Below, in pieces: positions 33,563 through 44,900 of a DNA stretch of 64,000 nucleotides. Every line of letters starts with the position of its first letter. The first letter of the stretch is position 1. The notes beneath the pieces are model-generated. The model was not told the origin of the DNA and did not search any database. It saw only the letters and a program-made list of their open reading frames with translations. Made by a program: the position numbers and the translations under genes. The DNA is taken from positions 9,920,001-9,984,000 of the forward strand of contig NC_003279.8 of assembly GCF_000002985.6 (NCBI RefSeq), in the 5' to 3' direction. Source of the DNA: Caenorhabditis elegans. Its lineage: Eukaryota > Nematoda > Chromadorea > Rhabditida > Rhabditidae.

Positions 33563-35834
33563 TCAATTGTTTGGGAGACTCGAAGTAGAAGGCAAAGATG
33601 AATCGGATGAAGTGTTTGCTGATGTTATACCGGCTTTCTTCACATTTTTCTGAATTGTTGTCATCATCAGAACACCGGCACGACCAGTCCAAGGAGCACG
33701 ACAAAGTGGACATGATGATCCTTCCATTGAACCTTTACGGGCTGCATACCAACGACGAACACAACTGAAAATAGTCAAATTAGGGTTTTCCTTGAATTTT
33801 CGTAAATGAGATTACGACGTTTTTTTAAACGTAATTCAGAGAAAAATGATGATTTAGTGAGAACTTGGGTCCACTGGAACTAGCGATTCTTTTCAGCTAC
33901 TCTCAAATGGTTTTGAATTTTTCTGATTTTTCGGAGTTTTTTATCTTTTAAAATTGAGGAAAAGATTAATTTAAGATCTCTGAAGATCACCATTTAATAA
34001 TATAAAAACTCACTCTGTACATCCAAGGAATTGTAGGCACTTTTTGCATCCTTGTGGTTTTATTGGTGGATTGGAACACATTGTACAATCTCCCCACGTG
34101 GAATCTCTGAAATGTTTTTATTTTTATCAAGTATTCTGGAAGCTTACGGGGTTATTCATGTGCTGTCGAAAATTACAAAAAAAAAATTTTTGTATATTTT
34201 GACGGCACATGAATAAGCCCATTATGAAGAAAGACTTACGGTTCAACTAGTTTTCCTCCAGCTGACACTGGTTTTGCAGCTGGAACGATATATTCTTCTT
34301 CATCATGATACAATTCTAGTTCATGATTGTACATGACACGATCTTCGTCGAATATCGGTTGTCTTATGTGATTTCTATCGGCATGAACTGCTCCCCTTCC
34401 ACCAATAATCAGAACATCATCATCATCACTTAGATCAATAACTGATGAACCATTTGATTGAGCTTCATCATCATCAGAATCTGCGTCTACATTCTCAGGA
34501 TCACTTTCATCTTCATTATTCAATCCAGAACGGTAAAGTGGATCTCTTCGTGGATTATCAGGATATATACGGGAATGAAGTAGATCACGTATATAATCTG
34601 CACTGATGTTGTGTTGGCCACTTCCACGATATCTTCCAGGTGTTATCACTCTACCACGGCCTCCTGGACCTCTTCCGCTTCTTGCATATGATCCTCTTGG
34701 ATTAAATGCACGTGGCATGTCTCTTTCTTCATGATCAGATTCAGCCTCAGAGTCTGCATCAGATTCAGATGATGAGATTGTAATCGTCGCATTTCGTTCT
34801 TCTTCTTCTTCATTGTCGCTCTGCGTATAATCACTGTCATCGTCGTCATCTGGGAAATAGGTTTCCGCCCTGGAAATTATTATTTTTTTAAATAATTCAA
34901 TTTAGATATTGATGTATTCTACTAACGTTATATCACGTATTTCATCTCCCTGGCGTACTTGAACACGATCTCCTTCAAATTGCATTTGAGGGTCTGCAAA
35001 AAATAATCAAATTTGTAAGAATGTTATCTATATGATAGTTTTCGAAAATATTTCAAAATTTTCGTAAAAATACTATTTTTTTCTGCTATTATAGGCTCAA
35101 AATATGTCCAAATAAACGAACAATTTCTCACTAATATTTAATGGGGATTCACAGTTTTGGAAAAATATTATTTCCAGCTTAAATCTCCAATTTTGCCAAC
35201 TTTTCCGTGTCGCAGAAACAGGAAATTAATTTTTATTTAAAAATCGTCGTATTTGGCATATTTTTTATAGCTTAAGCTAATATGTCAAATACGACAATTA
35301 TCAAATAAAAATTAATTTCCTGCTACTATATTTCGTACGGAATTTGAATATTCAAAAATAATTTAGCTTTCTTGCACTCACTAGGATTTCTTGTCTGGCG
35401 TGTCGAACGACGCCGGTTCGGACTCTCGGATATTTGCTGATTTGCACGTGTTCGATTCATCGTCGCTTCACCACCCCTTGCCGATCCTCTTCCACGTCTT
35501 GCAGACGTTGTTCCTCTGGTGCCTCGACCTCTGACTGAGCTGGATGAAGATGGTCCAGCATCTGACGTTCCTGCGGTGCTTCTTATCCGTGAACGTGAAT
35601 ATGGACTTGCTCTTTCTCGTGCTGCAGCTCTGTTTCGACCTCTTCTGGCAACTGCTGGTGGTGTATCATCGGATTGTTCTCTTTGAAGTCGTTCCGCTAG
35701 TTCCCGATCCTTCCTTTCCTGCTCTTCGCGTCGCCTGTAATCGATTTTTTGTAATATTTCGAAATCGCTTTGATAAATACTTACAATTGATCTGCACGAT
35801 CATTATTCGAACGACCATTACCAGAAGACGACAT
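33563..35834 (-). CDS. C4C4 RING protein, paralogue 1 (acidic, MIU-like)
   Basis: Six exons (35834-35785, 35734-35382, 34993-34927, 34869-34240, 34106-34014, 33764-33563) encode 464 aa. Residues 17-37 form a charged helix ending DRELAERLQREQ, which fits the MIU ubiquitin-binding pattern (D-x-x-L-A-x-x-L-x-x-x-Q/E). Next come an Arg/Ser/Gly-rich stretch and two acidic blocks separated by a GRGPGGRGRVI patch. SSVIDLSDDDDVLIIGG resembles a SUMO-interacting motif. The C-terminal RING has eight Cys and no His: C374, C377, C387, C390, C396, C399, C416, C419. Inference: nuclear ubiquitin ligase or reader. It is the first of three tandem paralogues on this strand; gap to the next is about 410 bp. Confidence 0.8.
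34148..34220. repeat. imperfect palindrome in RING paralogue 1 intron
   Basis: GGTTATTCATGTGCTGTCGA and TTGACGGCACATGAATAAGC form inverted arms around an A/T core in the intron between exons 4 and 5. It fills most of that short intron. Confidence 0.8.
35219..35325. repeat. inverted repeat in RING paralogue 1 intron
   Basis: CAGGAAATTAATTTTTATTT at 35219 and its complement at about 35305-35324 bracket CGTCGTATTTGGCATA and TATGTCAAATACGAC. The whole structure can fold into a stem of about 40 bp with few mismatches. Confidence 0.85.
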
Positions 35835-36245
35835 CGTCTTGGCTGACGGCCTACTATCACCTATTCCTAATACCTGAAATTTAAAAAAAACTGATTTCAA
35901 AAAGAAAACATTTCTTTAAATATGCGAAAATTATCATTAAGTTGAGAAAGGTCAAAGGAGATTGAGAGGAATAATGAGACCTCCTCCGAGAAGGAAAATG
36001 TGCGAGACCTAGTCCACGGCCATCCGGCCATCTTTTGCCAAATTCGGAAATATTTTGGCATTTCAGTTTTTAGAATATATGAGTGTTACTAAAGTATAAA
36101 TAGCACAGCTTGATAACTGAAATATGGGCAAGAAGAAATAATATTTTCAAAACGGATCAATATTTTATACAGATAATGCAATGTCAATATACAATTTGTG
36201 AAACGGTGGAATTTTCATTTGTTTGATTATCGATTTTGCTCTGAT

Positions 36246-38345
36246 TTAAAAACGACGATGAGCGATAGTACTTCTTTGCGAAATCACATTCATATTTGAA
36301 ACATCCGGTTGTCGAGACCATCTTCGTCGACAAAGAGGGCAAGATGGAGAAAGAGCATGATGATGCCAGTGAACAATGCATCTGAATAAATTTAATGTGT
36401 TGAAATTGAAATAATTGCTGAAAAAACTTACGCGCTACACCCAATTATTTGCTGACAACGATTACATCCTTGTGGCTCGATAGGAACTTCAAAGCACATT
36501 GTGCAATCTCCCCATGTTCCATCAGGAGTTCCTGTTCGAATAGGCCTGATTGGCATTGATGTGCCAGGACCATCTGAATAACTCATATAACTGTCCGAGA
36601 TTTCGGAATCAAAACTATTTTCTTCGTCATCCTCATCATTACTGGATCGACGATCAAACGACGTTGTGAATCTAAATAAACTTATATTTTAGATCTCTTG
36701 AATTTTTAAAAGTGGAGAAACCGAAATCTGACACAACTACCGAATTTCGTCATGAGATGTTTTTTAAATTGTTCAAAAAAAAAAGTTTAAAAAAAAGCTC
36801 GAAATTTTAGATTTTAACTTTGAACCACCATAACTTTTTTGAGAAACTTTCAGAACGTCTCATCACGAAATTCGGTAGTTTTAGGGCATTTTGGGACAAA
36901 AAGGGCGAGGTGTCAGATTTCGGTACTCCACCTTTAAACTATTGCACTATAAATACCTATTCTGGACCCCATTTTGAAGAGATCTCGTCTCTGTTGAACC
37001 TATGGGACTATCAATTGAATCTTCCTCGTCGTCATATTCACTATCCGAATCCCAGATGATCGAATCGCTTTCAGGACGGAATCCAGATGATCGACTATTA
37101 TTTGATCTAGGAAACGTTGATTATATCTAATACATTGGTTTTATGCATATCACCCCGGTGCGAAATTTTGTCGTTAACGAGTCTCGACGCGACAATTTTT
37201 TAAATGCAAAAATATGTGCGCTTTTATAGAGTACTGTAATTTCAAACTTTTGTTGGTGCAGAATGTTCATTGATTTTTTTTCTCACGATTTTTAAAAACC
37301 TTATTGGATTCCGTATTTTTCGAACAAAAATCAAAAAACGTCGCGTCTATGCAATATTACCTCCGTAGTGTTGGACCAGTATGTGATGCTACCGCAGCTG
37401 CGGAATTCGGCGAATTCGAGTCGTCGGATTCTTCCTCATCTTCATCATCCATGTCACTATCGTCTTCTTCCTCATCAGTATGAAAATGTAGTCGACGAGG
37501 ACCGCCTGTAACTAAATTAGACCTTCTGAATTCAGATTCTTCTTCATCCTCGTCTGTTATCTCGCTGTCTTCCTCATCATCACTGAACACAACTCGTGAA
37601 ATTGGTTCTCTAAAAAATGTTAATTTTCATAAGAAATGTGGTAGTCAAGGGTGTCACTTGATTTTCCGAAAAAAAGTATCAAAAAGAACATTAACAAATT
37701 AAATTTAGTTTTTATAAGGTAATGTTATTTTCTTCTAAAATAAGGAAAAATGATATTTTTTTGAAGTATCGGGAAAACGAAAAACCCACACACCCTTGAT
37801 GCGAGAAACTGTGGTTTACCGTCTTATTCTTGAAGCGATTTGGTGGCCTTCATGTGCTCGATGATAATTTTCTTCCTCTTCGTCATCCTCTTCATCTTCA
37901 TCACTCATCTCAGAATCGACATCTTCTTCGACATTAAAAAATACAGATCGATGGCTTGTTGGTACTCTGAAGAACTATATATTTCCAATATGCTCAAACA
38001 AAAATAAGTTAGAACTCACCTTACGTGTTGTGATGCATTTCTATTATCTATTCTGTCAGTTTCTCTTGGTGCAGAATATGTAGCATCATCGGAAAATTCT
38101 TCCTCTTCTTCATCCATCATTTCTTCATCGTCATTATCGCTGTCCAAATCCCAATTCCCTCCACCATTCGGAAAATCAGGCCTTTCACCTTCATTTTGCC
38201 GATTTTCCTGCTCTTGAATTCTACGTGCTAGCTCATAGTCTTCCATTTGTTGTTCATATCGCCTGAATGCTCGTCTTTGCTCTTCCACATCAACTTCAGG
38301 AAAACCTTTTATCCTATGTTGACGAGATCCACGCATTGGATCCAT
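36246..38345 (-). CDS. C4C4 RING protein, paralogue 2 (acidic, MIU-like)
   Basis: Six exons (38345-38020, 37966-37820, 37609-37361, 37106-36957, 36671-36432, 36381-36246) encode 415 aa with all phases consistent. TATTTCAG 12 bp before the ATG is a likely trans-splice site. The N-terminal helix EVDVEEQRRAFRRYEQQMED continues into YELARRIQEQE (D36-E47), fitting the MIU pattern. Most of the protein is acidic and disordered (runs of E and D). The C-terminal RING has spacing C-x2-C-x9-C-x2-C-x5-C-x2-C-x12-C-x2-C, identical to paralogue 3. Trp two or three residues before Cys1 and after Cys6 (IVHWHHH) are shared or nearly so among the three. Function is inferred as an E3 ligase; no substrate can be read. 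Confidence 0.8.
36711..36935. repeat. inverted repeat in RING paralogue 2 intron
   Basis: GTGGAGAAACCGAAATCTGA and CTACCGAATTTCGTCATGAGA on the left are mirrored by TCTCATCACGAAATTCGGTAG and TCAGATTTCGGTACTCCACC on the right. This is a foldback element of about 225 bp filling most of the intron between exons 4 and 5. Confidence 0.85.
37160..37345. repeat. foldback-family copy in RING paralogue 2 intron
   Basis: It contains GAGTCTCGACGCGACAATTT, GTGCGCTTTTATAGAGTACT and GTAATTTCAAACTTTTGTTG, one arm of the dispersed palindromic family, in the intron between exons 3 and 4. Confidence 0.75.
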
Positions 38346-38940
38346 CCAACTTGTTGACTGAAATATCAAAATTTGAAATTTTAGAGAATGCTAATACAAA
38401 TAACAAAATATTAAAAAGGAATAGTTACACCTTTAAAAAAGTGTCAGAATATCGACGATCATTTGATTTATCTCAAATAACAATTTTTCTGCTGAAATAT
38501 TTTCGAAAAATTGCTCAAAATGGGCGGCAAGTTGGTGATTGTCGAAAAACAAGCTCGATAATTCTTCAATACGATAATCAAATTTCAGGCTATTTTGGGC
38601 ATTTTTTCCAAAACTTCAGCTGAAAATAAAGATATTTTCAGATAAATCAAGCGATTGTATATATTTCGGCACATTTTGCTAATGAACTGGAACAGTAAAA
38701 AATCACCGCAAACAACGAAGAAAATATGTTAGAAGTATCATGACTAAAACATAAGTTGAGAAGACATCAATATTCGAAAATATATATACATGCATTCATT
38801 TTTTTGTGAGATTGGATTAAAAAATAGGCAAATAAAAAAAAACAGGCAATCTCCGATAATATAGTAATCTTAACGATTTTACAAGCAATATAGGTGAGTT
38901 ATATGGCACAAAACAATATGAGTTAAAGGGAATTTACAAA

Positions 38941-40084
38941 TTATTTGGAAGTTATTCGGCGCTTGGATCGACGAAGAGAAGACTGTTTTCTCACAGAAAT
39001 CACAGACATCTTCGATACGTCCGGCTTTCTTGCCCATTTTCGACGACAAAGCGGGCACGATGGTTTGGACGAACTGCGATACCAAATATCGACACATCTG
39101 AAAATTATATTTATGTTAATGTCGACAAAAACTGCTACAATTACTCTTCACATCCAATAATCTGTAGACAATTGTTGCATCCAAGCGGCGAAACCGGAAC
39201 CTCGAAGCACATTGTACACTCTCCGTGGGAGCCGTCTTGATTGCGTCGTCTGGGATGTCGATCTGTGATTCCGGTAGATGTGCTCGGCCCTTCAAAGTCT
39301 ATGGGAACGTGCTCCTGGTCATATGTTCTCGCATCATCGCCAATAAATGATTGATCGTTAGTGTTCGTTGGTGACGAATGATTTCCCGAGTCACCGCTGG
39401 TTCCACTACTGCTACTTGAAAGGTTTTCAAACTCGATTTCAAGGATGGGAGAAACTGCTCGACCCCTTCTTCTACGAATCGGTGTAATCGGTAGATTGGT
39501 TTGAGCAGTCGCTGACATTCTGATTGAGATTCTTGCAGAACTCCGACGTCTCAAGCCCAACAATCCTGTAGAAAAAATCGTAATCTCTGGCGATGTGGGT
39601 GATGCACGCTCTTGAGAAGATGATTCTGGTTGCTGAACAGTAGGAGGTACCTCTGGCTGTGTATTGGGTGCTGCCGGGATTTGATTTGCAGGATTATGTA
39701 TGCGTCGGCTAATATCTCCAAATCTCTCCTGTTCAGGGTTTGCATATCTCCGACGTCTCAAAACGGAAACCGGGCTCGCATTGGGCGATGCTTGTGGTTG
39801 CTGAACTGGCGGAGGTACTGGAACTGGCGGTGTGTTGGGCGCTGCCGGGACTTGATTTGCATCATTATTTATATGTTGGACATCGTGATCATGAATAAGT
39901 TGTGCAAAAGCTTGATCGTTCATCTGCTGCTCAAACATCTCTAACGCTCGCCTGTAAAATAATCAGGTACCGAATAGGAATACTATTCACAGTCAAACCT
40001 TTGTTGTTCCAAATCGACTTCTGAGAACGAAAAGTTCAACAACGATGAACGCCGTCGCCGAGACCTGCGTGCTGGTGATGGCAT
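38941..40084 (-). CDS. C4C4 RING protein, paralogue 3 (MIU-like)
   Basis: Three exons (40084-39999, 39951-39145, 39097-38941) encode 349 aa. An acceptor (TTCTCTTCCAG) precedes the ATG by about 11 bp. After a basic N-terminus, EVDLEQQRRALEMFEQQMND runs into QAFAQLIHDHD (D41-D52), matching the helix and MIU position of paralogue 2. Residues 60-130 contain two tandem copies of a Pro/Gln-rich unit (NPANQIPAAPNTQPEVPPTV and a similar earlier one), an internal duplication. The acidic blocks are weaker than in the other two. The RING, CTMCFEVPVSPLGCNNC onward to SCPLCRRKW, has the same eight-Cys spacing as paralogue 2. The tail is basic (RRSKRRITSK). The gene ends about 600 bp upstream of paralogue 2. 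Confidence 0.8.
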
Positions 40085-40498
40085 TCCGTTTGAGTCTGGA
40101 AGAGAAGAGAATAATTGCTTTCAAAATCTTAAGCTGCGCTTGAAACAGAAAGTCTAGAAAGCATTAAGAATGATTTAAATGAAAAAAAAATGACGGTTTC
40201 TCAATTGAAAATGTTTTTAGAATCTGTAAAAATGCGAAACTAAGGCGCGAGAAAAATAGAACAAAACATGAAATTTCATGAAACGAAAAGGGCAAACTTG
40301 GTAATCGCTGCGAGACCCACGACTCATCTAATGTGGTTACTGTATTCGAGAAATTTTTATTTCTTTTTCGTTTTTTTGTTGCAATTTCTGAACAAATTCG
40401 TTCTCAATAAGAATAATTCCATAGAAAATAAATTAATTATTTTTTATTAAAAAACCCCGTAAGAAAAACAAGAAAATCAAATAGATAACTGTAAAATC
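40085..40498. other. short spacer between ALG10 gene and RING paralogue 3
   Basis: 414 bp on the - strand between two co-directional genes. It holds the 3' UTR of the ALG10 gene and the trans-splice region of the RING gene. Spacing and shared orientation are compatible with an operon; no SL2-specific signal can be confirmed. Confidence 0.4.
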
Positions 40499-41971
40499 CT
40501 AGAACATGAACCGTTGCTTGACGCCAGGTTCGTTGGACCATTCGAACGTTTTAAATAAGAATAAAACAAAAACTGCCGCAAAAATCACAGCTTGAGATAT
40601 AATTTCCAAGAAGAGAAGTGATTTTCTAGAGTTATTTACAGTCGAAAGTCTCCAGAGAACATAAGGAATAATATAATATCGCATTTCGAATAGATGAGCT
40701 GGAACCAAAACGAGTAAAGATGCGATTATAAATAGAATTTTGTGGAATATATGCACGGACGGTGTCGATGTCGTCATAAATCTTAAAGAAAACACGTAGA
40801 GAGGAGCAAGAGTTGTCCGCATTGTGGGATTTGCCAAGAATCGCCTCCAGATGTAGAATGTGAAATGCCGATTATCAGCGAGAAGATACGGGTGATCATA
40901 AGAATAGTAGTAGACAAGAACTGCCACAACTGCTTGTAGAACTAATGATTTCATGTCGGTTAGGTGTCGAAGGTGAGATAACAGATTTGGGATGATTTGA
41001 GTCCAAGTGTGAGCCGCGCAGAATGCAACCATGTAGAAAAATTGAGCCACGTGGAACTTTGGTTGGTGAGCTTTTGCATCTCCAAGGACAATTTGGAAAT
41101 CATTGAAATATATAAACATCGCAAATCCAATTGCAAGTGTAATGAATGGCCATAGAGAAAATGCAGTTGAAATTATGATCTTAAGATTTTCCATTTTTGA
41201 GCGGGACTTGTCAATTCTTGAAGCAATTACAGAGAACGCGTATATCGCTGCCCAAATGATATTTGTCTGGCGTGTCAGTATTGAGATTAGGAATAAGAAC
41301 GCAGATGCAATTGGGTTTCTGAAATATCACATCATTATTTTCAATAGATGCATTGATTTACCCGATCGAAAATCCCCAAATAACTGAAGTGAGTGACAAC
41401 AAATCGGTATAAAAAAGAATTGAAGACGATATCAAAATTGGAAGCATTCCGACGATTGATGCAGTCAGCCATACATCTTGCTGCAAATCGGTATTTTTCA
41501 AATAAATCTTCAAAGTTGGAATTCTTACTCTAACGAACATTCTCCGAAAACGGCAAAATGCTGGTATAGCGAAAAATAGAAGAATCGAGTTAGCGTATCT
41601 TTCATTTCCACCACATAATGGCATTGAAATAACATAAAGTGCCGGTGGAGTTGTAATTAATGGATTCCAGCTGTAATTTCCTGAGCAATATGATCTAGTT
41701 TGAGCTGAAAATTAGGGAAATTGTAGACAGAATCTCGACAATTGTGTCTCACTAATGTGGAAGATCTCATCCATATACGGCTCTGGAACATAGTGGTAGA
41801 CAATTGTTGTCAGCAGAACGTGAATGCAAGAAAACGAAGCACCAAGTAGAAAATCGCCTAAACTTGAGAAAATTGGTTAAATGAATTTTTAACTCCAGCA
41901 AATATTCATTCACTTTTCCTGGATATTGCGGCAAATGGCAGGCTTATTCGGGGCGGTTTCGATTTTGTCAT
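40499..41971 (-). CDS. algn-10: ALG10-type alpha-1,2-glucosyltransferase
   Basis: Four exons (41971-41914, 41857-41753, 41704-41362, 41318-40499) encode 441 aa, near the usual 440-470 for the DIE2/ALG10 family. It is a polytopic ER membrane protein with about ten or more hydrophobic helices. Family signatures are VPEPYMDEIFHI near the first luminal loop, YCSGNYSWNPLITTPPALYV, RQTNIIWAAIYAF, and LLADNRHFTFYIWRR in the C-terminal half. ALG10 adds the third, terminal glucose to the lipid-linked oligosaccharide before transfer to nascent glycoproteins. The symbol algn-10 follows worm naming for this enzyme. Upstream sequence is a 3.7 kb spacer, so its promoter lies there. Confidence 0.9.
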
Positions 41972-44900
41972 CTGAAAGTAAATAAATTGTTCTTCAGTAT
42001 ATTTATTTATTTATTTTCTATTAGATTTAAAAATATATTGAAAATAAAAGCTTAAAGCATTAAATTCATTGAAATCTTTCAGTTAAAAAATCTGTCGTAA
42101 ATCCGCAAGCACCTAATCTGACGACAACTTGCGTACAGGCGGGAGAGCGAAAACATTTAATTTTCGAGACTCTCGATTTTTTCTTTTCAAGGTCAACTCA
42201 TGTTTTTTGCTTTTCCACGTTTTCTTTCCTTTTCTCGTTTCTTCGATTGTTCTTAAATTCTGAGGATGATGTCCCTGTGGGACATGTCAAGAGATAGTTT
42301 TCGACATGACACTCCATTGTGGAGCTAAAGCACACGAAATGTTAAGGAGTCTTGGCACTTGTCACGGGGAGAATGTCTCAGAAGGAAGTTTGAGCGAAAT
42401 TTTGATGTTAGTTAGGATCTGCAAAAGAATTATCTTTGAAAACGATATGTTGTGGTAGTTTTCCGACACTGGGATTTTGGCCCGAATATCGTTCCCGTTC
42501 CATAAAGAACTTTAATTATTTTTGTCTGATAGAATTAAAATCTCTCCGTTGCACATGATTAATGGAAAAATGTAATGGACCGATAAGAAAATGAGAATGG
42601 ATGATTGTATACCCAATTGAAATGCAATTCGGCAGAACATACAATGAAACAAGAGCCATCACGTCTTCCATCACTCCCTCTCCAAAAGTGCTAATTCGCA
42701 ATTGTTCATGAATAAATAGAAAGAAGAGTCTTTTCCGTCTTCTCTTCTCCATCCATCTATCGTCTCCGAATTAGGCCCCCACACATTGAGAAGGGCTCAA
42801 GAGACATCGGAGCACTCCATCATTCGGCCAGTCCTCTTCGAAACAACACAAAACCGATCCATCTAACACCTCGCTCTCTTCCTTGCCGTCAGTTCGCTCC
42901 CTCATTGATTACTTTTTGTTCTTCTTCTTCTTCGTTGTTCGATCCCGCCCCCTATTTTCCCTCTTCTTTTTCTTTTCGTGCGTGTTGCAAACACCCCATT
43001 CACCTTGATTTATGGCGCCGCCTCACCCACTGAGACTCCGAGTGAAAACTCTTGAAGAAATAGACACAGATACGTTATTGCTATTCGCGGGTGTTTTATG
43101 TGTTTTATGTCACTCAATGAGTCTTCTTCATGGGATGTTCGTTTTTTTAGTGATTGGTGGAACTTGATTGATCTATTGATAAATATATCCTCCAATTGGT
43201 CTAGGATCTAGAGAGTTTTATAACTTTTCTCGTTCATTCTGTCATATTCTGATTTGCTATATAACGCCTATCAAAATGAGAATTGAACACAAGTTCTGAT
43301 TTTTCTTTGAAAAAAAAGGCTCATCTTTTCTATTTAACCAAAAATTTTCCATCTGACCGCCCATCCTCATTTTCACCATTTTCTTTAGTTTTTTTTTCGG
43401 TCAATAAGCAGGTGGGAACCATCTGGGTTCATCGCCATCAAATCATCACGTTTGTTGCATCGCAATGTCTATTTCTCTTTTTATGATCAATTTGGCCATA
43501 ATGCGACACATTTAAGAGCCCTTCAATGATCTATTGGTGGCTATTCATGTCGATGGTTTTTAAAGGATCAGCTGGAACAACGAACATCTCTTCTTGGCTA
43601 CGTTTACTTCATTTTTTTACAACCATCAAAAACTACCTGATATTGAAACGAGAAATCATCCAAATTGCTCCCATCGCGAACATTTTCGCATTCCCCCTTC
43701 TTATCACCATCTTGTCTGAACCTCTTCTTCTTTTCCACTATTTCCAATTCCGCGTCCATTTTTCATTTCCGTTATCAATCACAAATCACTCGTTTGCTCC
43801 ATTTTCTTCTGGTCACAAGCTCCCAGTTGTGTTGCTCTCGTCAGTTCTTTTTCATCGAAACGACGGGCCTATTTGTTCATTTGATTTGATTCGGGAATTG
43901 AATTTGACACCCATCTCCGGCACGAGACGTGTATGTTGGCTCTTCACATTGCGAAACTCGGCCTCCCAGTTCGGATGTTGGAAAAGTTTATTCAAAAGTT
44001 CAAATAATATGTTTATGTGCTCCTCGAGTTCGTCGATATTAAATTTCTGGCATCTTTTTTTGAATTTCGAAAACAATTAAATTATTTATATAATTTTCAG
44101 GCTCGATTCTGCGATTTTTAGCAAAAAATACGGTACCTCTCGACGCGCCAAATTTTTGATAAATGTAGAAAGCTGTGCGCCTTGACAGAGTACTGTAACT
44201 TTAAACTTTGCTGCGGAATTTCCATCGATTTTTTATAGTTTTCCGATAGAAAATATTGATTTATTAAATAACTTGATTAAAACAATGAAAATCCATGAAT
44301 TTACCTATATAAAATCAAAACAATCCGCAGCAATGCGAGTTACAGTACTCCTTGAAGGCGCAAACAAAACTTTATCGTGTCGAGACCTGGTACCGTATTT
44401 TTGGTGCAATATTTTGCGTCCTTTTGCTTAAGAATATCGTTGATTTCAGACAATTTGTTTTAAATGTTTTCTTTGCTTTCTTCAACTTAAATATTTAAAA
44501 ACTAAAAACTAATTTCCGAAATGCCAAAAAATTCTACCAGTTAGGTCATTGCTCTTATCTCTTCTACAGATCGATCGTCCCCGTTTTTCTCAATTCGATT
44601 CTCATCTATATTTTCCTCAATTCTCTCCAAACAATAACAAGAATATTTTCGAAATGAATCACTGTTTGAAAATTCTTGAATCCTTCCTCCCTCATCCGTT
44701 TGCATGTTCATTGCCCATTTGACACTCGAGCAGCAGGTGGCCTGTGTCTCTTCACTCTTTTTCGATCTTTTCATTAGGTCAGTGCTCATCATCATCATTA
44801 ATTACTCTCGAATTCCGAGCCGTAATTATTCTTTACTGTGTGTGTGTGCTCCGTTCTCTCGGAAGTTGCGTAACGAGAGAGTATTACAAAAAAGAGATTA

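Noticed and set aside
43526-44080. 184-codon + strand open frame upstream of mom-5 as a gene
   Set aside because: Composition is dominated by Phe, Ser, Leu and Ile from pyrimidine-rich DNA, with no domain, no splice support and a more protein-like frame on the opposite strand.
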